From Actinomycetospora sp. NBRC 106378 (GTDB lineage: Bacteria > Actinomycetota > Actinomycetes > Mycobacteriales > Pseudonocardiaceae), in the NCBI RefSeq assembly GCF_030269685.1, contig NZ_BSTT01000013.1, positions 62,001 to 126,000 on the forward strand: DNA of 64,000 bases, read 5' to 3'. This document shows, piece by piece, positions 53,464 through 63,967 of the stretch (position 1 is its first letter; the number at the start of each line of letters is the position of its first letter). Both the position numbers and the translations under genes were made by a program. Under the pieces are notes generated by a model. That model did not search any database. It saw only the letters and a list, made by a program, of their open reading frames with translations, and was not told the DNA's origin.

Positions 53464-53489
53464 AGGAAAGCGTCGTTGCTGTCGTCCGG
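53464..53489. repeat. Half copy of the 57-bp palindromic element, copy D
   Basis: AGGAAAGCGTCGTTGCTGTC plus GTCCGG repeats one arm and centre of the element (compare the minus strand of copy C). The opposite arm is absent, replaced by unrelated sequence. It starts 18 bp after the efeB stop. Confidence 0.85.
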
Positions 53490-53541
53490 CGGGAGAATCG
53501 CCCCGTCGTCGGGCCGGGGGAAGATCACGGTGACCGGCCCG

Positions 53542-53547
53542 TAACCT
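53542..53547 (+). promoter_or_regulatory. Probable -10 box of the transglycosylase gene
   Basis: TAACCT ends 8 bp before the ATG at 53556, fitting a leaderless transcript. Confidence 0.45.
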
Positions 53548-53555
53548 TCTCCGCG

Positions 53556-55163
53556 ATGAGCACGAGCGTCGACTCCCACCGCGGAGCGGGCCCGTCCGAC
53601 GAGGACGGCGAGCCCGACGACGTCACGGCGCCCCTGCGGCGTCCCTCCCCGGGGCCGCGGCTCGACGCGGACACCGAACGCCTCCCACGTCCCGACGTCG
53701 GGTCGCGTGGCCCGGCGGCGGTCGGGTGGTTCGACGCCGGCCCCGGGGTCGTGGTCCCGCCCGCCGTCCCGCCCGCGACCCCGGCGGTCGCGCTCGCGGC
53801 GACGGCGCCCACGGAGGACCCCGGCGGAACGGCTCCCTCCGACGGGGTGTCTCCCCCCACGGCCGCTCCCGACCCGGCCGCCCCCGACGGGGCGCCCTCC
53901 GCGGGAGCCGCTCCCGGCGACCCGACGACCGCCCCGCCCTCGGCACCGGCGACCGTCGACGGCTCCCCGGCGGAGGCCCTCGCCGCGACGTCCCCGGACC
54001 GGCCGTCCGACACCCGGCCACGTCGGCGCTCCCGGGGGCTCCGGGTCCCGACGGCCCCCGTCGCCGCAGCACCCGCCGCTCCGGCCCCCGCGGGCGCGGC
54101 ACCCGCCGGCCCGGCACCCTCCGGCGCGGCCGCCTCCGCCCGGGGCACCACCACTCCGCCGGACCCGGGGCCGCCACCGTGGCGTCCCGGCGACCGGCCC
54201 GAGGCGCCGACCACCACGTCGGCCACCACGTCGGTCCGCCCGCGGCCCACGCCCCGGCCCCGCCCGACCCCGTCCCCGCGCCCGACGGGCACGTCGTCCC
54301 CGTCGTCGGGAATCGACCTGCTGCCCCCCGTGGGCGGGCCGCCCCCGCCGCGCACGCCGAAGGAGCCGCCGAAGAAGCACACGGCCGCACTCGGGCGACT
54401 GGCGCTGGTGCTCGTGCTGGTGGCGGCGGTGGTCGGGACGGTCGTGGTGCTCCAGCAGGGCAGCCGGTTCGGGCGCACGGACGCCGGTGCGGACGAGATC
54501 CCGGCCCTCGAGGTGGCGCCGGCGCAGGTCGACCTGAACACGGTCGGGCAGCCGAACGCGATCGCGCCGCCCTCGGCCCTGCTGCCCGGTTCGACGTCGA
54601 CGCCGCAGGCCGGCCGGCCGCCGACGATCTCGGCCTGGGCGAACGGGCTGGCGCCGCGGACGAACATCCCGCCGATCGCGCTGCAGGCGTACGGCATGGC
54701 GGACCTGGCGATGCGCAAGCTCGACCCGGGCTGTCACCTGAGCTGGGTGACCATCGCGGGGCTCGGGCGCATCGAGTCGAACCACGGCCGCTACCGGGGC
54801 GCCAGCATCGCCCCGAACGGCGCGGTGACGCCCCCGATCATCGGTGTCCCGCTCGACGGCACGAGCGGGAACCGGGCGATCGCCGGCAGCGACGGCAACT
54901 ACGACCGCGCCGAGGGCCCGATGCAGTTCATCGAGTCCACCTGGGCGCGGTGGGGCTCGGACGGCAACGGCGACGGCGTGGCCGACCCGAACAACATCTA
55001 CGACGCCGCGTTCACCGCCGGCCGCTACCTCTGCGCCGGCAACCGGGACCTGGCGACGGGCGAGGGCTGGCGCGACGCGGTGCTCTCGTACAACTTCTCC
55101 GACGACTACGGCCGCCGGGTCTACGCAGCCGCCCAGGCGTACGCGAACAGCACGACGCCCTAG
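53556..55163 (+). CDS. Membrane-anchored lytic transglycosylase (LpqU-like)
   Basis: 535 residues. The first 270 are Pro/Ala/Thr-rich and cytoplasmic, without a fold I recognise. One transmembrane helix follows (LALVLVLVAAVVGTVVVL). The extracytoplasmic C-terminal domain is a soluble-lytic-transglycosylase type: GLGRIESNHGRYRG with the catalytic Glu, AEGPMQFIESTWARWGSDGN and DAAFTAGRYLCAG. It would cleave peptidoglycan near the membrane. In Mycobacterium the lipoprotein LpqU holds this place between mazG and eno, but here the anchor is a helix. It is leaderless by its -10 box. It contains CCCGTCGTCGGGAA at 54299-54312. Confidence 0.87.
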   Translation: MSTSVDSHRGAGPSDEDGEPDDVTAPLRRPSPGPRLDADTERLPRPDVGSRGPAAVGWFDAGPGVVVPPAVPPATPAVALAATAPTEDPGGTAPSDGVSPPTAAPDPAAPDGAPSAGAAPGDPTTAPPSAPATVDGSPAEALAATSPDRPSDTRPRRRSRGLRVPTAPVAAAPAAPAPAGAAPAGPAPSGAAASARGTTTPPDPGPPPWRPGDRPEAPTTTSATTSVRPRPTPRPRPTPSPRPTGTSSPSSGIDLLPPVGGPPPPRTPKEPPKKHTAALGRLALVLVLVAAVVGTVVVLQQGSRFGRTDAGADEIPALEVAPAQVDLNTVGQPNAIAPPSALLPGSTSTPQAGRPPTISAWANGLAPRTNIPPIALQAYGMADLAMRKLDPGCHLSWVTIAGLGRIESNHGRYRGASIAPNGAVTPPIIGVPLDGTSGNRAIAGSDGNYDRAEGPMQFIESTWARWGSDGNGDGVADPNNIYDAAFTAGRYLCAGNRDLATGEGWRDAVLSYNFSDDYGRRVYAAAQAYANSTTP

Positions 55164-55173
55164 CCACCTCCCC

Positions 55174-55230
55174 CTGGTAGGAAAGCGTCGTTGCTGTCAC
55201 CGGACGACAGCAACGACGCTTTCCTGCCAC
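55174..55230. repeat. 57-bp palindromic element, copy C, intergenic
   Basis: Starts 11 bp after the transglycosylase stop, between convergent genes. Arms match copies A and B except for one base change in the left arm (GGTAGG for GGCAGG) and the first base. The loop is ACCGGAC. Here the hairpin probably ends transcription from both sides. Confidence 0.93.
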
Positions 55231-55261
55231 CGGGGCCGTTCCTGCCTACCGGGGCGGGGGT

Positions 55262-55666
55262 TCACGCCCCGCGACGCAGCGCGATGGACGCGCTGACCTC
55301 CCCGAGCGCCTCCTGGTACTCGGGCCGCGGGTCCATGGCGGCGGCCATCCGCAGCTGCGCCCGGGCCTCGGGCAGGCGCGACTGGCGCTGCAGGCACCGA
55401 CCGAGGGCGAACCGGGCGTAGTGGTCGGCGGGGTCGAGCTCGAGGACCCGGAGGAACGAGGCCTCGGCGCGGCGCAGCTGGGCCGACGCGAGGTACGCCC
55501 GCGCGGCGAGGAGCTGCACCGACGCGGCCTCGCTCTCGGTCTCGGGCAACGTGCCCAGCGCCTTCAGCGCGTCGAGGGGCCGCCGGTCGTCGAGCAGCTG
55601 CTCCGCCCGCCGGAAGGCCGTGACACCGGATTCGGGAAAGTTCGCCGCCCTGCGCTCCGATGACAT
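55262..55666 (-). CDS. Small TPR-repeat protein
   Basis: 134 residues with about two tetratricopeptide repeats (SVQLLAARAYLASAQLRRAE and DPADHYARFALGRCLQRQSR), the rest helical. A scaffold or adaptor; partner unknown. The ATG at 55666 lies 6 bp from a TACCGT -10 box (55678-55673), so it is probably leaderless. Divergent from eno. Confidence 0.82.
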   Translation of the reverse strand: MSSERRAANFPESGVTAFRRAEQLLDDRRPLDALKALGTLPETESEAASVQLLAARAYLASAQLRRAEASFLRVLELDPADHYARFALGRCLQRQSRLPEARAQLRMAAAMDPRPEYQEALGEVSASIALRRGA

Positions 55667-55729
55667 TCCCGCACGGTAGGACCCGAACGCGCCGGACGCG
55701 AGAGCTGAACCGGGCCCCGCGGGGTGTGA

Positions 55730-57100
<1,371 letters not shown>

Positions 57101-57108
57101 GCCCCCGC

Positions 57109-57729
57109 ATGGCCGCCACCGCGCCCGACCAGCCCCTATCGGCGTGCTCGTCTGAATCGGGATCCTTCCCGACGACGGGTGCGGGCGCGGCGCGGTCGCG
57201 CGGTCGCCAGCGCGCCCGTCAGGGTCCGCGCCGCGATCCGCAGCGGGCCGCCCTGCGGCGGCACCCGCTGTCCGGCCGCGGGAAGAACACCCCGGCGGCG
57301 GCGCAGGCCGCGGCGCGGGCGGTCCACGCCACCCGCGGCGCGCTGGGCCTGTCCACGGCCCGCCGCGCGGCCCTGCTGGCCGTGGTGGTCTGTGCGCTCG
57401 CACTGACCGTCGCGGTCCCACTGCGCAACTACGTCTCGCAGCGTCACGAGATCGCGGCGGTGGCGGCCCAGCAGCAGCGGCTCGACGCCGAGGCGGCGCA
57501 GCTGCGGGGCGAGCGCGCGGCGATGGACGACCCGGCGCACGTCGAGGCGCTCGCCCGCGCCCGCCTCGGGTACGCCCGGCCGGGGGAGACGCCCTACCGC
57601 GTCGAGCTGCCCGGCGACGCGGCCCGCGCCCCGGAGCAGGACACGCCGATCGCGCCGAGCGAGGCCGACCTGCCCTGGTACACCCGTGTGGCCCGGGGAA
57701 CGCTCGGTACGGCGGGCGCCCAGCCCTGA
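57109..57729 (+). CDS. Septum formation initiator (FtsB/DivIC-like)
   Basis: 206 residues. A basic, disordered N-terminus of about 80 residues, one transmembrane helix (AALLAVVVCALALTVAVPL), a short coiled coil (RHEIAAVAAQQQRLDAEAAQLRGER) and the DivIC-type end (PAHVEALARARLGYARPGETPYRV). It takes part in the divisome beside FtsL and FtsQ. It starts 8 bp after eno and its stop overlaps the DUF501 gene. TTCCCGACGACGGG lies within the disordered part (57166-57179). Confidence 0.9.
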   Translation: MAATAPDQPLSACSSESGSFPTTGAGAARSRGRQRARQGPRRDPQRAALRRHPLSGRGKNTPAAAQAAARAVHATRGALGLSTARRAALLAVVVCALALTVAVPLRNYVSQRHEIAAVAAQQQRLDAEAAQLRGERAAMDDPAHVEALARARLGYARPGETPYRVELPGDAARAPEQDTPIAPSEADLPWYTRVARGTLGTAGAQP

Positions 57730-58226
57730 TGGAACCCGTCCGTGCGGGCGATCGCGAGGCGATCGCCGCCCAGATCGGCCGTGCCCCGCGTGGGCTGCGT
57801 GGCGTCGCGCACCGCTGCCCCTGCGGGCTGCCGGACACGGTGCAGACCGCCCCGCGCCTCGAGGACGGCACGCCCTTCCCGACGCTCTACTACGCCACCT
57901 GCCCGCGCCTGACGTCGCGGATCGGGTCGTTGGAGGCCGACGGGCTGATGCGCGAGCAGCAGGACCGGCTCGCCACCGACCCGGAGTTCGCCGCCGCCTA
58001 CCGCGCGGCCCACGAGACCTACCTGGCCGAGCGCGACGCGATCGAGCCGCTGGGCACCGACGTCAGCGCGGGAGGCATGCCGGAGCGGGTGAAGTGCCTG
58101 CACGTGCACGTCGCCCACACCCTGGCGGCCGGCCCCGGCGTCAATCCGGCCGGCGACGAGGCCCTGGCGCTGCTCCCCGCGTGGTGGGCGGCCGGGCCCT
58201 GCGTGGCGGTCGCCCCCGAGGAGTGA
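57729..58226 (+). CDS. DUF501 protein
   Basis: 165 residues of the conserved actinobacterial DUF501 family: RCPCGLPDTVQTAPRLEDGTPFPTLYYATCPRL, then VKCLHVHVAHTLAAG. Five or more Cys and His residues could bind a metal. The function is unknown; the gene always lies between ftsB-like and ppx genes in mycobacteria, as here. Coupled by TGATG to the upstream gene. Confidence 0.92.
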   Translation: MEPVRAGDREAIAAQIGRAPRGLRGVAHRCPCGLPDTVQTAPRLEDGTPFPTLYYATCPRLTSRIGSLEADGLMREQQDRLATDPEFAAAYRAAHETYLAERDAIEPLGTDVSAGGMPERVKCLHVHVAHTLAAGPGVNPAGDEALALLPAWWAAGPCVAVAPEE

Positions 58227-58460
58227 GCGGTCCGGTCGCCCGCGACGGGATTGGCGGACACCTCGGACGGCACGCAGCGTCGCGGCCGCGCACGACACGG
58301 GTGATCACGGGCCACGGCCCGGTGTCGGAACCGGTTCCGGATTGCCGTCGGGGGTCCCGGCAGGCGACGATGGTGGCGTCGCCGGCGACGGCGACCCGGT
58401 TCCCGGTGGTGCGGACGGCCCACCGGACCGCGGGGTTCTCCGCCGGACCCCGCGTGCCAG

Positions 58461-58510
58461 GACCGGCTACCGGGAGGCGACACCCGCCGTCCGCCTCCCG
58501 GTAGCCGGTC
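58461..58510. repeat. 50-bp palindrome with 19-bp perfect arms
   Basis: GACCGGCTACCGGGAGGCG (58461-58479) pairs perfectly with 58492-58510 over a 12-base loop. The last ten bases of the right arm are the first unit of a tandem repeat. Confidence 0.9.
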
Positions 58511-58540
58511 GTAGCCGGTCGTAGCCGGTCGTAGCCGGTC
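58501..58540. repeat. Four perfect tandem decamers
   Basis: GTAGCCGGTC is repeated four times without change. Each unit can pair with the left end of the adjoining palindrome (GACCGGCTAC), so several slipped hairpins are possible. Copy number is likely to vary between strains. Confidence 0.95.
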
Positions 58541-58616
58541 GGGCAGCCCCGGCGCGGCGTCGCGGCGGGGCCCCTGCCGTAACCTCACGCGCGACCATCC
58601 GCCGGAGGGAGCGCCC

Positions 58617-59584
<968 letters not shown>

Positions 59585-59588
<4 letters not shown>

Positions 59589-60286
59589 CCGCGCTCGCGG
59601 ACCTCGACGCCGAGATCTGCGCGTGCCGGGCCTGCCCCCGCCTCGTCGCCTGGCGCGAGCAGGTCGCCCGCGAGAAGCGGGCCGCGTTCCGCGACCAGAC
59701 CTACTGGGGCCGGCCCGTGCCCGGCTTCGGCCCCGGCGACGCCCGCCTCGCGATCGTCGGCCTCGCCCCCGCGGCGCACGGCGCCAACCGGACCGGGCGG
59801 ATGTTCACCGGCGACCGCTCCGGGGACGTGCTCTACGCCGCCCTGCACACCGTCGGCCTCGCCTCGCAGCCCACCGCGACGTGGCCGGGGGACGGGTTGG
59901 AGCTCCGGGGGGTCCGCATCGTCGCGCCGGTCCGCTGCGCGCCGCCGGAGAACAAGCCGACCCCGGCCGAGCGGGACACGTGCCGGCCGTTCCTCGAACG
60001 CGAGCTGGCGCTGCTCACCGCGGTCCGGTCCGTCGTCGTGCTCGGCGGCTTCGGCTGGCAGGCCCTCCTTCCGGTCCTCGACGCCGGCTGGGTCGTCCCG
60101 CGGCCGCGCCCGCGGTTCGGCCACGCGGCCACCGTGACGCTCGAACCGCGGGACGAGCGCGCCCCGTTGGAGCTCTTCGGCTGCTACCACGTGAGCCAGC
60201 AGAACACCTTCACCGGGCGGCTCACCCCGGCCATGCTGGAGGAGGTCCTGGCCGCGGCCGCGCGGGCGGCGGGCCTGCGAGACTGA
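59585..60286 (+). CDS. Uracil-DNA glycosylase, type 5 (UdgB)
   Basis: 233 residues. The active-site segment LAIVGLAPAAHGANRTGRMFTGDRSG is the type 5 form (no catalytic Asp/Asn of type 1), and CYHVSQQNTFTGRLT is motif B. Iron-sulfur Cys residues are in CACRACPRL (C14, C17) and CAPPENKPTPAERDTC. It removes uracil and other deaminated bases. The GTG at 59585 overlaps the ppx stop. Confidence 0.92.
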
Positions 60287-60296
60287 CGACGGCAAG

Positions 60297-60370
60297 GCCC
60301 CTGTAGCCCAATCGGCAGAGGCAGGCGACTTAAAATCGCCGCAGTGTGGGTTCGAACCCCACCGGGGGCA
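60297..60370 (+). tRNA. tRNA-Leu (anticodon TAA), 74 nt with short variable loop
   Basis: Acceptor GCCCCTG / CGGGGGC, D-arm with a 3-bp stem, anticodon stem GGCGA / TCGCC with loop CTTAAAA (anticodon TAA), a 5-nt variable loop GCAGT, T-arm GTGGG-TTCGAAC-CCCAC, discriminator A and no encoded CCA. By anticodon it reads UUA (Leu). Leucine tRNAs normally have a long variable arm; this one does not. It starts 10 bp after the udg stop. Confidence 0.92.
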
Positions 60371-60628
60371 CGTCACACGACGTTCACGCGCCGTCGGCCC
60401 CGTGTCGGGCGTGTCGTCGTCACCCCGTCACCGCATCGTCGCTCCGGCGAGAGACGGCCGTCGTCCCGGCCTCACCCGGCCGCGCCAGCATCGTGGCAAC
60501 GGGAGGACGGCGGTGCAGCAGGGCGTGACCGCTCGCGTCCCGGCCCGGACCGCTCGGCGTTCCCGTCCGTGTGCTGCTCCGATCGGGCGAGATCCATGGT
60601 CCAGACTTGCGAAGGGGAGGTGAGCAGG

Positions 60629-61489
60629 GTGGCTGACTTCGCGGGACCGTCCGACGCGCTCCGGGACGCGGGCGCGTCCGTGCGGGCGCCCTGGAGCGCG
60701 CTGGAGACGCTGCGTCCGCTCACCCTGCGCTCGTGCCGCCGCATCGTGGTCGTCGCACCGCACCCGCGCGACGAGATCCGCGCCGCCGGTGGGCTCCTGC
60801 GGCGGCTCGCGTCGCGGCACGCCGAGGTCGACGTCCTCAGCCTCACCGAGCGGCCCACCCTGAGCTGCCCGCCCACCGGGCCGGTCGACGACCCGGCGCC
60901 CGACGGCCGGGTCAGCCTCGACGACCTCGTGGCCGGCGCCCTGGACGACCTCCCCGAGGACGGCGAGGACGACAGCACCGACGGGCCCGTCGACCCCGAC
61001 GAGGCGGCCGCCGAGGCCGCGTACCGGGCGCTCGGGCTCTCGGTCGTGCGCCGGCACCGGCTCGGGCTGCCCGACGGCGGGGTCGCCGCGGCCGAGTCCG
61101 ACGTCGTCGCCGCCGTCAGCGAGATCGTCGGGTTCTCCGACGACCCGGGCGGCCTGTGCGTGCTCGCGCCCTGGTCCGGCGACGGGGACGACGACCACGA
61201 GGCGGCGGGTCGCGCGGCCGAGGTGGTCACCGCCGCGTACCGGGTGCGCCTCGTGCGGTGGCTGGACCGGGCCTGGACGTGGGCGGGGCCGGACTCGGCG
61301 GAGGTCCCGTGGCGCCGTGCCCGCCAGGTGCTGCTCACCGACACGCTGATCGAACGCAAGCACGCCGCGAGCGCGGCGTTCACCGCGGCGCTGACCGCGC
61401 CCGGGCGGGACGCGGGCCACGACGGCGAGCACGACGCCGAGCTGCCCGACGGCTGGGCGCCCGGGCCGCGCGAGGTCTACCTCGTCTGA
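60629..61489 (+). CDS. PIG-L (MshB-like) deacetylase-family protein with changed active site
   Basis: 286 residues. The PIG-L fold is visible: RRIVVVAPHPRDEIRAAGGLLRRL, AYRALGLSVVRRHRLGLPDG and DDHEAAGRAAEVVTAA. The canonical PHPDDE is PHPRDE (H45, R47, D48), so the residue matching the catalytic base Asp of MshB is Arg while the likely zinc ligands His, Asp and the later His remain. An acidic insert (DDLPEDGEDDSTDGPVDPDE) lies in the middle. The GTG at 60629 has GGGGAGG eight bases upstream; an in-frame ATG at 60596 is an alternative. Confidence 0.8.
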   Translation: MADFAGPSDALRDAGASVRAPWSALETLRPLTLRSCRRIVVVAPHPRDEIRAAGGLLRRLASRHAEVDVLSLTERPTLSCPPTGPVDDPAPDGRVSLDDLVAGALDDLPEDGEDDSTDGPVDPDEAAAEAAYRALGLSVVRRHRLGLPDGGVAAAESDVVAAVSEIVGFSDDPGGLCVLAPWSGDGDDDHEAAGRAAEVVTAAYRVRLVRWLDRAWTWAGPDSAEVPWRRARQVLLTDTLIERKHAASAAFTAALTAPGRDAGHDGEHDAELPDGWAPGPREVYLV

Positions 61490-61596
61490 TGGCCCGTCCG
61501 CCCACCCCGTTGCATCCCAGTCCGACGCAACGCCGAGGGGGCCCCGGTCCGGGTCATTCCGCGCATCCGTGTCGGGCCGAGGTGGCGCGGGGTGGC

Positions 61597-61602
61597 TAGG
61601 CT
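61597..61602 (+). promoter_or_regulatory. Probable -10 box of the LOV phosphatase gene
   Basis: TAGGCT ends 7 bp before the GTG at 61610, which decides the start and suggests a leaderless message. Confidence 0.5.
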
Positions 61603-61609
61603 GCCCGAG

Positions 61610-63967
61610 GTGACGAGGAGGTCGAACGGAGACGGTCACGCCGACGACGGCGCGGTCGTGGCGTCGGCGCGTCCCCGGGACGTCCGCGACGCAGGGGTGA
61701 CGGGAGGAGTCGGGATCGAGCACGTGGAGACCGCAGACGGCGCGCAGCGGGGCTCGGCCATCGACGCCGGCGATCCCGGGCGTGCCGACGGCGTCGGCGC
61801 CGACCCGGGGATGGCCGACGAGGCCGCGCGCGTGCGCGACAGCCTGACCTTCGACGCGAGCAGCGGCGACCTCCCGCAGGTGTTGCACACCGCTCCCGCC
61901 GCCGTCGCTCTCATCGATCTCGATGCCGGCACCGTCACCTACGCCAACGGCTCCGCGCAGGACCTCACCGGCGGCAAGGCCCAGCTCCCGCTCGACATCG
62001 ACGCCTGGAGCGAGGCGGCCGGCCTCACCGACCTGTCCGGCCGCCCGATGCGCGACACCGCGTCCCCGCTCTCCCGCGTGGCGCAGGGCATCCCGGTCTC
62101 CGGGGAGCCGGTCGCGGTCGCCGACGCCGCCCGCCGTGGGTCCGAGGCGACGGTCGAGGAGCGGGAGGAGGCCGAGGGCCGCCTGCTCTGGGTCACCGGC
62201 TTCCCGCTCTCCGAGGCCGAGGACGACGAGCGCCGCCGGCTCGCCCTGGTGGTCTTCCTGCAGCTCTCCGGGGCGGGCGCACAACGCCACCTCGAGATGA
62301 TGCGCGACCGCGCCGTCGTCGCCACCGAGCTCTCCTTCACGATCTCCGACCCGGGGCGCGAGCAGAACCCGCTCGTGTGGGTCAACCCGGCGTTCACCCG
62401 GCTCACCGGGTACGACCTCGACGAGGTGCTCGGACGCAACTGCCGCTTCCTGCAGGGACCGAACACCGACCCGACCTCGATCTCGCGGATCCGGGCCGCG
62501 CTCGCCGACGAGCGTCCGATCACCGAGGTGCTGCTGAACTACCGGCGCGACGGCACCGCCTTCTGGAACCAGGTGTCGATCTCCCCGGTGTTCGACGGCG
62601 GCGGCCGCGTCGTCAACTTCGTCGGCGTGCAGGCCGACGTCACCGAGCGCGTGATGGTGGAGAACGAGCGCCGCGCCGCGCTCGCCGCGGCCGAGGAGAC
62701 CCGGGAGCAGCTGCGGTTGCTCACCGACTCCACGGCGGCGATGACCGCCTCGCTCGACTCCGGGGGTGCGGCCCGGGCGCTCGCGCGCATCGTCGTGCCT
62801 GCCCTCGCGGACTACTGCTGCGTGGACCTGCTCGACGAGGTGGGCGACCCGTCGTCGTCGACCCGCGTGGCGGTGAACCACCGCGACGACTCGAAGACCG
62901 GGACGGTGTCGGCGCTCGGCCGCTGGATCACGCCGACCGAGGACGGCGACGACCCCGTCGACCGGGTCCTCGCGGGCGGCGCCCCGTCGCTGCTGCCCGA
63001 GCTGCCCGTGCGCCCCGAGGGGCTCCGCGACGACCCGGAGCTCATCGCGCACTACGAGCAGCTCCGGCCGCGGTCGGCCATCGTCGTGCCGCTGCGCGCC
63101 CGCGGCCAGGTGCTCGGCGCGCTGACCCTCGGCACCGAGCTGCCCTACGGGCGCCGCTACTCCCAGCGCGACCTCTACCTCGCGAGCGACCTCGCGGCCC
63201 GCGCCGGGCTCGCCGTCGACAACGCCCGCCTCTACGCCCGCGAGCACGGCGCGGCCGAGACCCTGCAGCGCAGCCTGCTGCCGGCGGTCCCCGAGGTCCC
63301 GGGGCTCGTGGTGGCCTCCCGCTACCTCGCGGCCACCGACGGCGCGCAGGTCGGCGGCGACTGGTACGACCTGCTGCCGCTGCCCGACGGGGCCGTCGGC
63401 ATCGCCGTGGGTGACGTCGTGGGGCACGACCTGCGCGCCGCGGCGGCCATGGGCGAGCTGCGCGGTGTGCTGCGCTCCTACGCGTGGGAGGGCCTCGGCC
63501 CCGACGCCGTCATCGACCGCTGCAACGACCTCGTGCAGGGCATGCACATGGCCGCGGCGATGGCCACGGCGGTGTTCGGGCGCCTGGAGCGTCCGCAGGA
63601 CGGCGGGGACGGCTGGATCCTCGGCTACTGCAACGCGGGCCACCCGCCGCCCCTGCTGCGCCGCGGTGACGGCAGCGTCGAGCTGCTGACGGGCAACCTG
63701 TCCCCGCTGATCGGCGCCACCCGGGCCGCGGCGCGCGACTGCACCGAGGTGCACCTGCACCCGGGCGACCTGCTCGTGCTGCACACCGACGGGCTGATCG
63801 AGGCCCCGGGCACCGACCCCGACGAGCGGACGGACCTGTTCGCCCGCACGCTCGCCCAGGCCCCGGACGTCGACGACGTCGGCGCGATCTGCGACCGCGT
63901 GCTCGAGGTGCTCGGCGCGGACGGGCTGCGCGACGACGCGGTGCTGCTCGCGGTCCGGATCGACTGA
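61610..63967 (+). CDS. LOV-GAF-PP2C blue-light-responsive phosphatase
   Basis: 785 residues. Order: a 75-residue disordered start; a divergent PAS-like region (about 80-205); a LOV domain (about 225-345) with GRNCRFLQGPNTDP, whose Cys278 would form the flavin adduct, plus LLNYRRDGTAFWNQ and NFVGVQADVTERV; a GAF domain (about 370-545); and a SpoIIE/RsbU-type PP2C domain (about 560-785) with GGDWYDLLPL, VGDVVGHDL, NAGHPPPLL and LLVLHTDGLIE. Such proteins dephosphorylate anti-sigma antagonists, linking light to a sigma-factor switch. No partner switch genes lie in the window. The GTG at 61610 was chosen from the -10 box. Confidence 0.92.
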   Translation: MTRRSNGDGHADDGAVVASARPRDVRDAGVTGGVGIEHVETADGAQRGSAIDAGDPGRADGVGADPGMADEAARVRDSLTFDASSGDLPQVLHTAPAAVALIDLDAGTVTYANGSAQDLTGGKAQLPLDIDAWSEAAGLTDLSGRPMRDTASPLSRVAQGIPVSGEPVAVADAARRGSEATVEEREEAEGRLLWVTGFPLSEAEDDERRRLALVVFLQLSGAGAQRHLEMMRDRAVVATELSFTISDPGREQNPLVWVNPAFTRLTGYDLDEVLGRNCRFLQGPNTDPTSISRIRAALADERPITEVLLNYRRDGTAFWNQVSISPVFDGGGRVVNFVGVQADVTERVMVENERRAALAAAEETREQLRLLTDSTAAMTASLDSGGAARALARIVVPALADYCCVDLLDEVGDPSSSTRVAVNHRDDSKTGTVSALGRWITPTEDGDDPVDRVLAGGAPSLLPELPVRPEGLRDDPELIAHYEQLRPRSAIVVPLRARGQVLGALTLGTELPYGRRYSQRDLYLASDLAARAGLAVDNARLYAREHGAAETLQRSLLPAVPEVPGLVVASRYLAATDGAQVGGDWYDLLPLPDGAVGIAVGDVVGHDLRAAAAMGELRGVLRSYAWEGLGPDAVIDRCNDLVQGMHMAAAMATAVFGRLERPQDGGDGWILGYCNAGHPPPLLRRGDGSVELLTGNLSPLIGATRAAARDCTEVHLHPGDLLVLHTDGLIEAPGTDPDERTDLFARTLAQAPDVDDVGAICDRVLEVLGADGLRDDAVLLAVRID

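Larger units (their letters stand above)
58227..58616. other. Gene-free 390-bp region before ppx
   Basis: I find no credible gene. It contains a 50-bp palindrome (58461-58510) whose end grades into a fourfold decamer repeat (58501-58540), then the ppx ribosome site CGGAGGGAG. Confidence 0.6.

Noticed and set aside
58501-58540. CRISPR array
   Set aside because: The repeats are 10 bp, directly adjacent and without spacers; no cas genes are present.
60371-60628. A short gene between the tRNA and the PIG-L-like gene
   Set aside because: Only short Arg-rich frames are present, without ribosome sites; the region is treated as leader and promoter.
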